Below are positions 17,901 through 25,576 of a stretch of DNA of 64,000 nt, one piece after another. A program made the position numbers and the translations under genes. Within the stretch, counting starts at the first letter, position 1, and every line of letters starts with the position of its first letter. The notes beneath the pieces were generated by a model. That model had not been told where the DNA came from. It searched no databases and saw only the letters and a program-made list of their open reading frames with translations. This stretch comes from Candidatus Proelusimicrobium tauri. Its GTDB lineage: Bacteria > Elusimicrobiota > Elusimicrobia > Elusimicrobiales > Elusimicrobiaceae. The stretch covers positions 6,212 through 70,211 of the forward strand of contig DBYY01000004.1 of assembly GCA_002311025.1 (NCBI GenBank). The letters are read 5' to 3'.

Positions 17901-18128
17901 GTTTTGGTCAACGGGGTTATAGATATTTTATTTGAAGATTCAAAAGGACAACTCTTTATTGTTGACTTTAAAACTGATAAGATAGATAGTATAGAGTTAG
18001 AAAACTATTCTTTAAAATATGGCAGGCAACTTACGCTTTACAGGCGTGCTGTTGAAAAAATGTTTAAAACAAATAAAGTTAAAACCCTTCTTGCATATTT
18101 AAGATTAGATAAAACTTTTGAATTATAG
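14925..18128 (+). CDS. addA: AddA-type UvrD-like helicase-nuclease subunit
   Basis: A 1067-residue SF1A helicase with C-terminal nuclease. Motifs appear in order: GAGTGKT (Walker A, residues 25-31), IMIDEFQDTD (Walker B), VVGDPKQSIYRFRGA (motif III), TTNFRS (IV), MSIHKAKGLQ (V) and LLYVALTRAEKKL (VI). Near the C-terminus GVIDILFE and LFIVDFKTDK form a PD-(D/E)XK nuclease. This is the motor and nuclease subunit that processes DNA ends to load RecA. It overlaps addB by four bases and is followed by ybaB nine bases later, a frequent partner of repair genes. Confidence 0.92.
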   Translation: MIPQDYKERLAAALPSGKNIIVEAGAGTGKTTLLADRLCYLILGKGIKIDEIVALTFTDKAAAEIKLRLLETMRSILADLKLPEPKLEVTKNLTDGEYFKKTKEELAETIETSFELIERAQICTIHSFALQILRLYPLAAGLAPDIEIDTGFIANYIFNKNWSVFLEEELSLSSPHRALWGKLLEKFSLETLKEFALLLLEPYFDYCKFDSSSEEIQTFFARKVSLMKSLLLSNTPEGKKRKIENQIEEAINRIENLSKNMATLSKAELLKLPVQEEIVFVKSSKPPKGWENEEDIEAVKNFITLANTLTPTNLDLLEQTYNLFSAFTQKVKREMIKQNVVSYNQSILFARDLVEKDLSVRAELKKRYKSIMIDEFQDTDLAQGQLLLFLSEAQNSVAKKWQDIVLEQGKLFVVGDPKQSIYRFRGANISAYEKFLELMQKQQARTCFLTTNFRSQKNIISFVNKWGKNAIKEKPLIQPPYIALETGKEELGEKVEFLQITGKEKQKQDDLRANEANIVAAWIKENVGIKKIKQDKTLSYKDITILYSAGTGIKFYTDALERFNIPYNLEASGNFYEAQEIIDILNILKVIYDPQDKLALLGVLRSPLCAMKDEEIISLWQQKALNIFAQDFQGSKEVKEIYKLLRNFHQRAGHITLKQLLEEILYKTDFLILETLAAGGEQALANLNKFAKIVLNNAEQGFTLGQMLLYIQTYGKADKDEGQSSLIEENFDVVNIMSIHKAKGLQAPYVIVIDTGHKETTEKELYYKDTLGGTIGVGLGPLKNLNYFILQEQEILHKKAQAERLLYVALTRAEKKLLICVSQQETSGSMEKSLRQAGCYPTEENPETEIFTTTDFAYQDPQSFILRKNKEISLKKDLDLSGALSVWQKRKEEFVSYQQEETLTPSNLPLDKALVQRALNIGSLVHKTLNLYFQTGSFDLALAMKVLNLHDTALLEPCQEIIDTFAKGSILKKLKTMRFLDSEIPFSMYENGVLVNGVIDILFEDSKGQLFIVDFKTDKIDSIELENYSLKYGRQLTLYRRAVEKMFKTNKVKTLLAYLRLDKTFEL

Positions 18129-18137
18129 GAGATTTAT

Positions 18138-18440
18138 ATGTTTAAAGAAATGAAAGAACTTTTTCAATTAAAAAGCAAAATGAACGAAATAAAAAAAAGA
18201 CTTGAAGGTATGGAAATCAAAGTTCAAAGTCCTTCCAAATACATTGAAATTACCGTAAGCGGTTCTCAAGAAATAAAAGAAGTTACCTTTTTACAAGATA
18301 CAAAAGACCTTTCAAAAGAAACTTTGGCAAAAGAAATTAAAGAAGTTACCAATAGAGCCATAAAAGAAAGTCAGGCTATGGCAGCAAAAACTATGAGCAG
18401 TGCAGCGGGACTTGGCGATTTAGGCGGGTTTGGCGCTTAA
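18138..18440 (+). CDS. YbaB/EbfC family nucleoid-associated protein
   Basis: A 100-residue protein with the family layout: a charged N-terminal coiled helix rich in Lys, Glu and Met, a short beta hairpin (YIEITVSGSQEIKEVTF), then a second helix and a glycine-rich tail GLGDLGGFGA. The family binds DNA as a dimer and is usually near recR or dnaX. Here it follows addAB in the same operon, with GGAG seven bases before the ATG. Length is typical. Confidence 0.9.
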   Translation: MFKEMKELFQLKSKMNEIKKRLEGMEIKVQSPSKYIEITVSGSQEIKEVTFLQDTKDLSKETLAKEIKEVTNRAIKESQAMAAKTMSSAAGLGDLGGFGA

Positions 18441-18456
18441 AATATACCCTTAAATT

Positions 18457-18465
18457 TGATAAAAT
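18457..18465 (+). promoter_or_regulatory. Extended -10 directly before the M23 peptidase gene
   Basis: TG (18457-18458), one base, and TAAAAT (18460-18465), the same TTTGATAAAATAT string that precedes tRNA-Met. The GTG start is exactly seven bases after the box, so a leaderless transcript is predicted. Confidence 0.55.
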
Positions 18466-18472
18466 ATAAGTT

Positions 18473-19405
18473 GTGCGGAAGAATCAATCTCAATTAGCAA
18501 GACTTTTGTTTGAGCGAATGGAAATTTCCTTTATGCCGCGTTCATCTAGCGGTTATAAAGTTAAAATATATCCTTGGCTTGCTATTTTGTTTTTAATTTG
18601 TTGGGTTTTGTTTTCTGTCTATTGTCTTTTTATTGCCGCGCGTTATATAGACTACGGTATTACAAAAGCGGATAATAAAATTATGAAAACAAAATTTGCC
18701 CTTATTGCAGAAGAAGTTGCCAATAACCGCAAGTATTTAAAAATGGCGCGCAATACGGATTTAGAAATGCGCAAATTGCTAGGCATGCAAGCAGGCAAAC
18801 ATGTTAATTTGCCCGCAGGTATTGAGCAGGCCCAGGAAGAAAGAGGCCTTAATTTTAGAGATATTTTTGCTAAAAAAAGTGATGATTTAGATGAGCAGGA
18901 AATGCTTTCTTACCTAAATGAAACAACTGCTCTTGCCCAAGATAGACTTGCTTCTTTTAAAGAAATTGCTTTATTTTACGCAAATCAAAGGGATATTAAA
19001 GATGCAACCCCTTCAATAAGACCGACAGATAAGACAAGAATAACTTCCGGTTTTGGGTATAGACTTTCACCTTTCGGCACGCATGTGGCTGCTTATCACT
19101 ACGGTCTTGATTTCGCCGGCAAACCGGGCGCAAAAATTTATGTTACGGCAGATGGCGTTGTCCGTCAAACAGGTTGGGCGCAAGGTTATGGGCAGACTAT
19201 ATTAGTAGATCATGGTTTTGGTTATTCAACTTTATATGGTCATTTGGCTGATATTAAGGTCAAAAAAGGCGATAGAGTTAGACGCGGACAAATAATTGCC
19301 GCCATGGGAACGACAGGGCGTTCAACAGGTGTTCACTTACATTATGAAGTCTGGAAAGACGGAACCCCGGTTAACCCGCGCGGATATTTTGATAATGATA
19401 AATAA
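18473..19405 (+). CDS. M23-family peptidase (LytM domain), membrane-anchored
   Basis: A 310-residue protein with a basic cytoplasmic tail, one membrane segment (about residues 34-56), a helical stretch and a C-terminal LytM/M23 domain (about 185-305). Zinc-ligand motifs are YHYGLDFAG and VHLHYEVW, so the enzyme is expected to be an active peptidoglycan endopeptidase in the periplasm. The GTG at 18473 gives a full-length anchor; the ATG at 18518 is an alternative but lacks a clear ribosome site. It is followed by a bactofilin 12 bases downstream. That M23-bactofilin pairing is known to set cell shape in other bacteria. Confidence 0.9.
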   Translation: MRKNQSQLARLLFERMEISFMPRSSSGYKVKIYPWLAILFLICWVLFSVYCLFIAARYIDYGITKADNKIMKTKFALIAEEVANNRKYLKMARNTDLEMRKLLGMQAGKHVNLPAGIEQAQEERGLNFRDIFAKKSDDLDEQEMLSYLNETTALAQDRLASFKEIALFYANQRDIKDATPSIRPTDKTRITSGFGYRLSPFGTHVAAYHYGLDFAGKPGAKIYVTADGVVRQTGWAQGYGQTILVDHGFGYSTLYGHLADIKVKKGDRVRRGQIIAAMGTTGRSTGVHLHYEVWKDGTPVNPRGYFDNDK

Positions 19406-19417
19406 AACGGAGGATGT

Positions 19418-19822
19418 ATGGGATTTTTAAGTAAAGACGCAAAAAACGGGGACTATGTTTCCGTCATAAGCGAGGAGTGCTACTTTCAAGGCACTTTGGA
19501 TTTGCAAGGCTCTGTTAGAGTCGACGGCAAATTAGAAGGTAATGTCGATAATGCCAAATATGTTACCGTAAGCAAAAACGGTTTTATGAAAGGCAATATC
19601 AGCGCAAAAGGTGTTGTTATAATAGGCACTTTGGAAGGCGATATTTGCGCCGATAGTGTGGAAATTTTAAGCACGGCCAAACTTAACGGCAATGTCCGCT
19701 CCAAAAAAATCTTAATTGAAGGTGGCGCTGAAGTTAATGCCAGCATTAAAGTAGTCAGCAAAGAAGGCCAGGAAAACTTTGAAGACGAAGAGAAAATCGA
19801 AGAAACAGAACAAGGAGAATAA
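19418..19822 (+). CDS. Bactofilin (polymer-forming cytoskeletal protein)
   Basis: A 134-residue bactofilin (DUF583). The core is a right-handed beta helix built of short glycine-rich repeats such as LQGSVRVDGKLEGNV, MKGNISAKGVVIIGTLEG and LNGNVRSKKILIEGG, and the ends are short and charged. Bactofilins polymerise without nucleotide and recruit peptidoglycan enzymes to the membrane. ACGGAGGA upstream is a strong ribosome site. Its position immediately after an M23 endopeptidase gene supports a cell-shape module. Confidence 0.93.
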   Translation: MGFLSKDAKNGDYVSVISEECYFQGTLDLQGSVRVDGKLEGNVDNAKYVTVSKNGFMKGNISAKGVVIIGTLEGDICADSVEILSTAKLNGNVRSKKILIEGGAEVNASIKVVSKEGQENFEDEEKIEETEQGE

Positions 19823-19825
19823 TAA

Positions 19826-20515
19826 ATGATTTCGTTCTTAATTAAGTGGAAAAAGTGGATTTTATACACTGTTGTTGCTTGTTTTTTAGGCAGTATCGCT
19901 TATGTCGGCGTTGGTGCTATTAGAGAAGAATATACTCCCAATGCTGCTGTTGCTAAAGTTGGTAAAGAAACTATTAAATACAGAGATTATCAACGCGCTT
20001 TAAAAAATGCTAATGAGACTTTTTCTTCCCAAGAAACCGAAGAAGAAGATAATCTTTTAAGAAAACAGGTACAACAAATTGTCTTGCAGTCTTTAATTTA
20101 CGAAAATACTTTGAAACAAGCGGCTATCTCTATGGGTTTTGATGTAAGCAATATGGAAATTGCTTACTATATTCAAAATAATCCCGCTTTTAATACAACC
20201 GGTTCTTTTAATAAAGATACTTATTTGTGGATAATCCGCAACAGACTTGGTATGAACGCCGCAGAATATGAAAAAGGTTTAAAAGATGCCAAACTTGCCC
20301 AAGATTTTAAACAAACAATATCCTTAGTAGCGAAAGTTTCTCCTAAAGAAGAAGAGTTTATGAAAACCGTTGTTTATAAAGGAGAAGAAGGCTCCGAAGG
20401 CAAACTTTTTAATGATAAAATAAACAGTTTGTTAAACAGTTTTTCTCAAGATTTTAACCGCAAAAATCTTATAACTTTTACTAAACTTGCACCTAATTAT
20501 CAAACAGAAGACTAA
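19826..20515 (+). CDS. SurA/PpiD N-terminal-domain protein lacking a PPIase domain
   Basis: A 229-residue protein with a short cytoplasmic start, one membrane segment (about residues 10-30) and a periplasmic helical domain. AAVAKVGKETIKYRDYQRAL begins the typical SurA_N fold found in PpiD, SurA and PrsA chaperones. The parvulin PPIase domain that normally follows is absent; the protein ends about 30 residues after the helical region. It starts three bases after the bactofilin stop and is likely a membrane-tethered periplasmic chaperone. I see no sign of a frameshift that would have removed a PPIase domain. Confidence 0.75.
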   Translation: MISFLIKWKKWILYTVVACFLGSIAYVGVGAIREEYTPNAAVAKVGKETIKYRDYQRALKNANETFSSQETEEEDNLLRKQVQQIVLQSLIYENTLKQAAISMGFDVSNMEIAYYIQNNPAFNTTGSFNKDTYLWIIRNRLGMNAAEYEKGLKDAKLAQDFKQTISLVAKVSPKEEEFMKTVVYKGEEGSEGKLFNDKINSLLNSFSQDFNRKNLITFTKLAPNYQTED

Positions 20516-20525
20516 GAAGACAAAT

Positions 20526-21437
20526 ATGGCAAGAAAAAACGTTTTAATTGTCGGCTCTATTGCTTTTGACAGTATCAAAACCCACAAAGCAAGCGCCAAA
20601 AATGTTTTGGGCGGTTCTGCTTGTTATTCCTCTATTTCTTCAAGTTTTTTTGCTCCGACAAAGTTAGTAGCAACAGTGGGTAAAGATTTTACAAAGAAAC
20701 ATATTGATATTTTTAAAAAACGCAATATCAATTTGGATTCTTTGGAAATTAAAGAAGGCAAAACTTTTACTTGGAGTGCTTCTTACGATAAGGATTTTAA
20801 AAATGCCACAACTTTATCTACCCAGTTAAATGTTTTTTCCGATTTCTGTCCTAAAATCAAGGAGCAAGATAGAAATACCGAAGTGGTTTTTCTTGCCAAT
20901 ATCGCACCGTCTTTACAACTTGAAGTTTTAAAACAGTTAAAGAATCCCAAACTTATTGCCTGCGATACTATGAACCTTTGGATAAACAATAACAAACCCG
21001 AACTTTTGAAATTATTAAAGAAGGTTCATATCCTTTTTGTAAACGAAGCCGAAGCAAGGCAACTCACCGGTTCTTATAATCTTATTGAAGCAGGGCGCAA
21101 AATATTGAAAATGGGCCCTATGGTTACAGTTATTAAACTCGGTCCTAACGGCGCACTTTTAGTCAGTAAAGATTGCCTTTGCCAAATACCTCCTTACTTG
21201 GTGGAATATCCAAAAGATACCACGGGCGCCGGCGATAGTTTCGGCGGTGGTTTTGTGGGGTATCTTGCCTCTGTTGCTAATTGGCGCAGTTTAAAAAATA
21301 TTAAACGCGCTCTTGCTATGGGTTCGGTTATGGCTTCTTTTGCAATAGAAAGTTTCAGTGTATCCAAACTTGCCAGCGTAGATAAAACAAAAATTGATAA
21401 ACGCTTAAAAGAATACTTGGCAGCATCCAAAATCTAA
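20526..21437 (+). CDS. PfkB-family carbohydrate/nucleoside kinase
   Basis: A 303-residue ribokinase-family kinase. The N-terminal VLIVGSIAFDSI and LGGSACYSS form the substrate side. DTTGAGDSFGGGFVGYLA near residue 245-262 is the PfkB signature 2, with the catalytic aspartate of GAGD and the anion hole. The substrate cannot be told from sequence; adenosine-kinase-like and sugar-kinase members look alike here. I choose ATG 20526 over the longer frame from 20487, which would overlap the previous gene; AAGAAG lies upstream. Its 3' end meets trmJ tail-to-tail with a 4-base overlap. Confidence 0.9.
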   Translation: MARKNVLIVGSIAFDSIKTHKASAKNVLGGSACYSSISSSFFAPTKLVATVGKDFTKKHIDIFKKRNINLDSLEIKEGKTFTWSASYDKDFKNATTLSTQLNVFSDFCPKIKEQDRNTEVVFLANIAPSLQLEVLKQLKNPKLIACDTMNLWINNNKPELLKLLKKVHILFVNEAEARQLTGSYNLIEAGRKILKMGPMVTVIKLGPNGALLVSKDCLCQIPPYLVEYPKDTTGAGDSFGGGFVGYLASVANWRSLKNIKRALAMGSVMASFAIESFSVSKLASVDKTKIDKRLKEYLAASKI

Positions 21438-22132
21438 TCTAGTTTTTTTAGAATTTTTAAGACGATAGAATTTATAAAGAAAATATCTTCTTTGGTAAAG
21501 TTTTTTGCCGCGCTTATCTTTTGTATTTTTTGCGTGCATATCTTTTTGTTTAAAATCGGCGGGAGGTCAAGTTTATCCGTAAGCAGTAAAAGATTATTTA
21601 AAGCGATTTCTTTTTCCTTTACGGTTGCGGATTTTTTGATATTTGTGCGCGGTGTTTTTAGATTGTTTTTAGATAGTTCCCAGCAACATAAAATAACCGC
21701 TTGAGCCAAGTTTATAGAAGGCACTTTTGCTGTTGTGGGGATATTTAAAATATAATCTGCCTTATCGATATCTTCGGCATTTAAGCCGGTTTTTTCGTTA
21801 CCGAACAAAAGCGCAATTTTTTTATCTTTATTTTCTTTTAAAAAAGTGTCAATTTTATTTAAAGTTAAAATTTGTTGAAAGGGTTTTCTGTTTTTTAAAG
21901 CGGTTGTTGCAATTAAGATATTTGCGTCTTTGGTGGCTTCTTTAATTGTGTTAAAAACTTTTGCTTTTTTTAAAATAGGGCTTGCGCCGACGGCGCTTTT
22001 TGCTTCCTGCCAAGTGGGGTCCCAAGGATTAACCAAACGCAAATCTTCAAACCCGAAATTGCCCATAGCGCGTGCTGCTGCGCCTATATTTTGCGGATTT
22101 CTCGGTTTAACTAAAATAAAACTTAATTGCAT
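21434..22132 (-). CDS. TrmJ-like SPOUT RNA 2'-O-methyltransferase
   Basis: A 232-residue SPOUT methyltransferase. PRNPQNIGAAARAMGNFG near the N-terminus is the SpoU motif 1 with the Arg/Asn catalytic region. LLFGNEKTGL and IPTTAKVPSINLAQAV are motifs 2 and 3 of the trefoil knot. The order and length fit TrmJ, which methylates position 32 of tRNAs, with a C-terminal helical extension. It overlaps the 3' end of cyuA by ten bases and lies in a trmJ-cyuA-radC minus-strand cluster. The exact target is inferred. Confidence 0.87.
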   Translation of the reverse strand: MQLSFILVKPRNPQNIGAAARAMGNFGFEDLRLVNPWDPTWQEAKSAVGASPILKKAKVFNTIKEATKDANILIATTALKNRKPFQQILTLNKIDTFLKENKDKKIALLFGNEKTGLNAEDIDKADYILNIPTTAKVPSINLAQAVILCCWELSKNNLKTPRTNIKKSATVKEKEIALNNLLLLTDKLDLPPILNKKICTQKIQKISAAKNFTKEDIFFINSIVLKILKKLD

Positions 22133-23406
22133 TTTGTTTTTTCTTCCATAATATTTAAAATAGTGCTATCAACGTTTATCATACCGATATTGGAAATTTT
22201 GCTTAAGTTTTGAATAGTGGCTTGGGCGTTTTTGCCGACAAAGCCTTCAATTTCGCTAATGCCGTAATTATTGGTTGCCATAAAAGCGGCCCTTAAAGCG
22301 CTGTCAACGGAACTGACAACTTTTAAAGCGCAACCGCTTTTAGCCCCGTCGCAAAGCATACCGCCGATATCGCTTATTATGTTATTTATGGCAAGGGTTA
22401 TTTTTTGTATATCCGCACCCTTTTGCTGATAGACTAAAGCGGCAGCCGCACCCACACCTGCTGCAATAGCGCAGCCGCAAATAGGGGCAAGTCCGCCGGT
22501 CCAAGTTTTTACATAGGCATTTAATAAATGGGATAAAGCAATACTTTTTAAAATAGTTTCTTCTTTTACTTTTAGGGATTTCCCTACATTGTAAGGCGCA
22601 AGGATTGCCACAATGCCCTGATTGCCGCTTTCGCCGCTGCTCATAACAGGTAAAGCGATGCCGTCCATACGAGCATCGGCGGCCTGTGCGCAAAGTATTT
22701 TAGTATTATTTACGATATTTTTACTTAATATTTTTTTATCTACCAAACTTTGTAAATAATAACCGACTTTTTTTAATTTTTTCCCTTCTTTTGAAATTTT
22801 TAGATTCATCAAAATACCTTTCTTGATGTATTTTAAATCTTCTTTGTCTGCCTTATTTGCTTCTTTTACCAAACTTACTAAAGTGGCATTTTTTAAAAGG
22901 TCATTAAAAGAGTTTGTTTCCTTTTTTATGTTTTTTTCGTTTTTTAAAATTTTTCCGTTTAAAGAAAGATAAACAAAATTAGTGTGATGTGTGCATATAA
23001 TAGCAGTTGCTTTTTCTTTTTTATCTGTTAAAACTTGGGTTTCAATATAAAAAGTTTTTTTGTTTTTGACTTTAAGTTGTACGATATCATTTGTTAAAAG
23101 TTTTTTTGCCTCTTTAACTTTAGCAGGGGTTGCCGCCTTTAGAATTTCCATATCAAGTTCCGGCTTTTTTATAATTAAACCAAGTGCGGCAGCAAGCAAA
23201 TTGCCTCTTTCCTTTTTTGTGTTCGGTAGACGCACTGCAAGGCCGTTTTTATAAGTCGCATTATCAACAAAGATATTGGCTTTAATAATTTTACCTTTAA
23301 CCAAACTTGCTGCTTTTGCCGCGCATAGGGCAGTTGATACCGGTTCCGTGCAACCCATAGCAGGATAAACTTGCTTTTTTAAAACTTGTTTTAAAAGAGT
23401 AGTCAT
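22123..23406 (-). CDS. cyuA: L-cysteine desulfidase / L-serine dehydratase-like protein (UPF0597, CyuA)
   Basis: A 427-residue protein matching the UPF0597/YhaM family, now called CyuA. MGCTEPVSTALCAA (from residue 18), the internal MDGIALPVMSSGESGNQGI, and later ICGCAIAAG and MLCDGAKSGCALKV hold the cysteines expected to bind an oxygen-sensitive [4Fe-4S] cluster. The enzyme breaks cysteine to pyruvate, ammonia and sulfide. This suits an anaerobic amino-acid fermenter. It overlaps radC by four bases. No CyuR-type regulator or CyuP transporter is adjacent. Confidence 0.9.
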   Translation of the reverse strand: MTTLLKQVLKKQVYPAMGCTEPVSTALCAAKAASLVKGKIIKANIFVDNATYKNGLAVRLPNTKKERGNLLAAALGLIIKKPELDMEILKAATPAKVKEAKKLLTNDIVQLKVKNKKTFYIETQVLTDKKEKATAIICTHHTNFVYLSLNGKILKNEKNIKKETNSFNDLLKNATLVSLVKEANKADKEDLKYIKKGILMNLKISKEGKKLKKVGYYLQSLVDKKILSKNIVNNTKILCAQAADARMDGIALPVMSSGESGNQGIVAILAPYNVGKSLKVKEETILKSIALSHLLNAYVKTWTGGLAPICGCAIAAGVGAAAALVYQQKGADIQKITLAINNIISDIGGMLCDGAKSGCALKVVSSVDSALRAAFMATNNYGISEIEGFVGKNAQATIQNLSKISNIGMINVDSTILNIMEEKTKCN

Positions 23407-24104
23407 TTATTTCCTTCCTCGTTAGTAATAAAAGCATTTGCCTTCATACTAAAGAACTTCCCTCTGCCTACGATAATATGGTCTAAAACCATAATTCCCA
23501 GCGGGGTTGCAAGACGGCTTAAAGTTTCGGTTAAATGTTTATCTTCATCTGAAGGTTTAGGTTCACCGGAAGGGTGATTATGTATAAAAATCAAACCGGC
23601 GGCATTATAAGCAAATGCTTTTTCTAAAATTTTTCTGGGTGATATTTGGGCTTTATCAAGTGTTCCTTGACATAATCTTTCAACGGTGATAACGGTATTT
23701 CGGACAGTTAAAAAAATAACTTCAAAGGCCTCTTCCTGTTTGCCTTGTAGGGAAGCCCTACAAAAATCAAGCACGCTTTCCGGCGAAGATATCTCCTTTC
23801 TTTCTTGAATCTTTTCCAAAGAATAACTGCGCATTATACCGCGCATGAGTTTTAATAAAACGACGCTTGAAGAACCTACTCCGTCTACTTTTAATAAGTC
23901 TTCTTCTTTTGCATCAAGGACATCACTTAAAGAACCGAATTTTTTCAGTAAAGCCCAAGCAATAGGTTTAGTATCTTTTCTGGGTATGGAATAAGTTAAA
24001 AGTATTTCTAAAATTTCGTGTGGCAAAAAGGAATCAAGACCGTTTTTTATAAATTTTTTGCGTAAACGTTCTCGGTGTCCTAAAAAAGAAGGTTTTGGGT
24101 TCAT
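23403..24104 (-). CDS. radC: RadC family (JAB1/MPN) protein
   Basis: A 233-residue protein with an N-terminal helix-hairpin-helix region (LLKVDGVGSSSVVLLKL) and a C-terminal JAMM domain. The motif HNHPSGEPKPSDED gives the H-x-H-x7-S-x2-D metal ligands. The function of RadC is still unclear despite its name as a DNA repair protein. On this strand TATAAT (24116-24111) is six bases before the ATG, and there is no ribosome binding site, so a leaderless message is predicted. It diverges from lpd. Confidence 0.95.
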   Translation of the reverse strand: MNPKPSFLGHRERLRKKFIKNGLDSFLPHEILEILLTYSIPRKDTKPIAWALLKKFGSLSDVLDAKEEDLLKVDGVGSSSVVLLKLMRGIMRSYSLEKIQERKEISSPESVLDFCRASLQGKQEEAFEVIFLTVRNTVITVERLCQGTLDKAQISPRKILEKAFAYNAAGLIFIHNHPSGEPKPSDEDKHLTETLSRLATPLGIMVLDHIIVGRGKFFSMKANAFITNEEGNK

Positions 24105-24154
24105 ATAAATATTATATACTTTTATTAAGAACTAAAAACAGGCGGTTTATAAAA
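24105..24154. promoter_or_regulatory. Overlapping divergent -10 boxes for radC and lpd
   Basis: The string ATTATATACT (24111-24120) holds a minus-strand TATAAT (24116-24111) for radC and a plus-strand TATACT (24115-24120) for lpd, sharing two bases. It is nearly the same string as ATTATATATT between uppP and addB. lpd then has a leader of about 28 bases with AGGCGG at about 24140-24145. Confidence 0.55.
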
Positions 24155-25498
24155 ATGGAAAAACATATTGTTATTATCGGTGCCGGTCCCGCAGGACAGG
24201 AAGCGGCTTTAAAAGCGACAAAACTTGGTGCAAAAGTTACTTTGATAGAAAAAGGGGAACTCGGCGGAGTTTGCTTAAATTGCGGGTGTATACCTTCTAA
24301 AACTTGGCTTTCTTGTGCGCATGAATTTGCCTCTTTAAAAGAAATTGCCAAATACAGCACAAAAGAACAAGAACTTTCCGGCTTAACCGCTTCTTATGAT
24401 TTTTCCAAAATACAAGAGCGTCGCAAAAATGTGATTATGCGTTTAAAGCGCGGCCTAGAGTTTCTATACAAAAGCGCAAAAATAAATGTAATCAAAGGAG
24501 AGGCAAAAATAAAAGATAATAAAACAGTTATCGCAAATGAACAGGAAATAACTTTTGACGCTCTTATTCTTGCTTGCGGTTCTATGGCTTTTTATCCGCC
24601 TGCTTTTGAAAAATATAAAGATAAACTTTTAGATAACAGTAAAGTTTTTAATCTGGAAAAATTGCCAAAAACTATAACTATACTCGGTGGGGGGGCTATC
24701 GGGTGTGAATTTGCTTATTTCTTTAATGCTCTCGGTGTGAAAGTCGTTTTGGTGGAAAAATTACCTGCTATCGTGCAAGTTATGGGGCAGGATATAAGCC
24801 GTGCCGTAAAAACCTCTCTTGAAAAAAGCGGTATAACAATAAAAACAGGTATCGGAGCAAAAGATTTAAAAATTGACGGCGAAAATAAAATTGTTATCCT
24901 TGAAAACGGTGAAGAAATTTCTTCTGAAGAAGTTTTGATCGCTCTTGGCCGAACGGTTGATTTATCTGCATTAAACTTGGAAGTCCTAAACATTAACTAT
25001 GATAGAAAGGGGGTAAAAGTTGATCCTCAAACAATGTTAATTCGGGATAATATTTACGCAATCGGCGATATTACGGGCCTTTCCTTGCTTGCCCACGCGG
25101 CAAGCGCCCAAGCGCAAGCGGCAGTAAATCATATTTTAACGGGCAAAGGGTCTTATGATAATAATTTAATACCCACCGTCTTATATATCCATCCGGAAGC
25201 CGCAAGTATAGGCTTAACAAAAGAAAAGGCCTCTTTTCCAGTAAAAGCGCACAAAAGTTTCTACTTAGCAAACGGTCGTGCTTTAAGCCAAAATGAAAGT
25301 GATGGTTTTGCCCAAATTTTAACGGAAGAATCAACAGGAAAAATCGTGGGAGCGCAAATTGTCGGTGCGCAGGCAGGCGAACTTATACATTTAGTTGCTC
25401 TTGCTATAAAAAATAAGAATACACTGGAAGATTTTTCAAACATGGTTTTTGCCCATCCGACTCTTGCTGAAGTCCTAAGAGATGCCTCTTTAAAATAA
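24155..25498 (+). CDS. lpd: Dihydrolipoyl dehydrogenase
   Basis: A 447-residue flavoprotein disulfide reductase. VIIGAGPAGQEAA (residues 6-18) binds FAD. GGVCLNCGCIPSK has the redox pair Cys40 and Cys45, with an extra cysteine at 43. A second Rossmann motif, ILGGGAIGCEFA, binds NAD. FAHPTLAEVL near the C-terminus includes the catalytic His of the interface domain. It reoxidises dihydrolipoamide on H protein (glycine cleavage) or on 2-oxoacid dehydrogenases; no E1/E2 genes are nearby, and gcvPB is at 166. I choose ATG 24155, with AGGCGG upstream, rather than a longer frame from 24095 that would run through the promoter. Confidence 0.95.
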   Translation: MEKHIVIIGAGPAGQEAALKATKLGAKVTLIEKGELGGVCLNCGCIPSKTWLSCAHEFASLKEIAKYSTKEQELSGLTASYDFSKIQERRKNVIMRLKRGLEFLYKSAKINVIKGEAKIKDNKTVIANEQEITFDALILACGSMAFYPPAFEKYKDKLLDNSKVFNLEKLPKTITILGGGAIGCEFAYFFNALGVKVVLVEKLPAIVQVMGQDISRAVKTSLEKSGITIKTGIGAKDLKIDGENKIVILENGEEISSEEVLIALGRTVDLSALNLEVLNINYDRKGVKVDPQTMLIRDNIYAIGDITGLSLLAHAASAQAQAAVNHILTGKGSYDNNLIPTVLYIHPEAASIGLTKEKASFPVKAHKSFYLANGRALSQNESDGFAQILTEESTGKIVGAQIVGAQAGELIHLVALAIKNKNTLEDFSNMVFAHPTLAEVLRDASLK

Positions 25499-25500
25499 TA

Positions 25501-25543
25501 GGTCTTTTGTCTCTTGCTGGTATTCTAGATTATATGGCATAAT
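25501..25543 (+). promoter_or_regulatory. Promoter with GGTCTTTTGTC motif before the first secreted paralogue
   Basis: GGTCTTTTGTCT (25501-25512) lies just upstream of a TTGCTG -35 (25514-25519). An 18-base spacer and an extended -10 TGG-CATAAT (box 25538-25543) follow. The motif is centred about 43 bases before the expected start. Most of the region is repeated in front of the paralogue at 26718. Confidence 0.6.
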
Positions 25544-25576
25544 TTAATTAAGAGGTTGTAAAGGAGAAAAATATTT

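Noticed and set aside
22382..22693. A 103-residue minus-strand ORF inside cyuA
   Set aside because: It lies wholly within cyuA in another frame, and cyuA has clear family motifs there.
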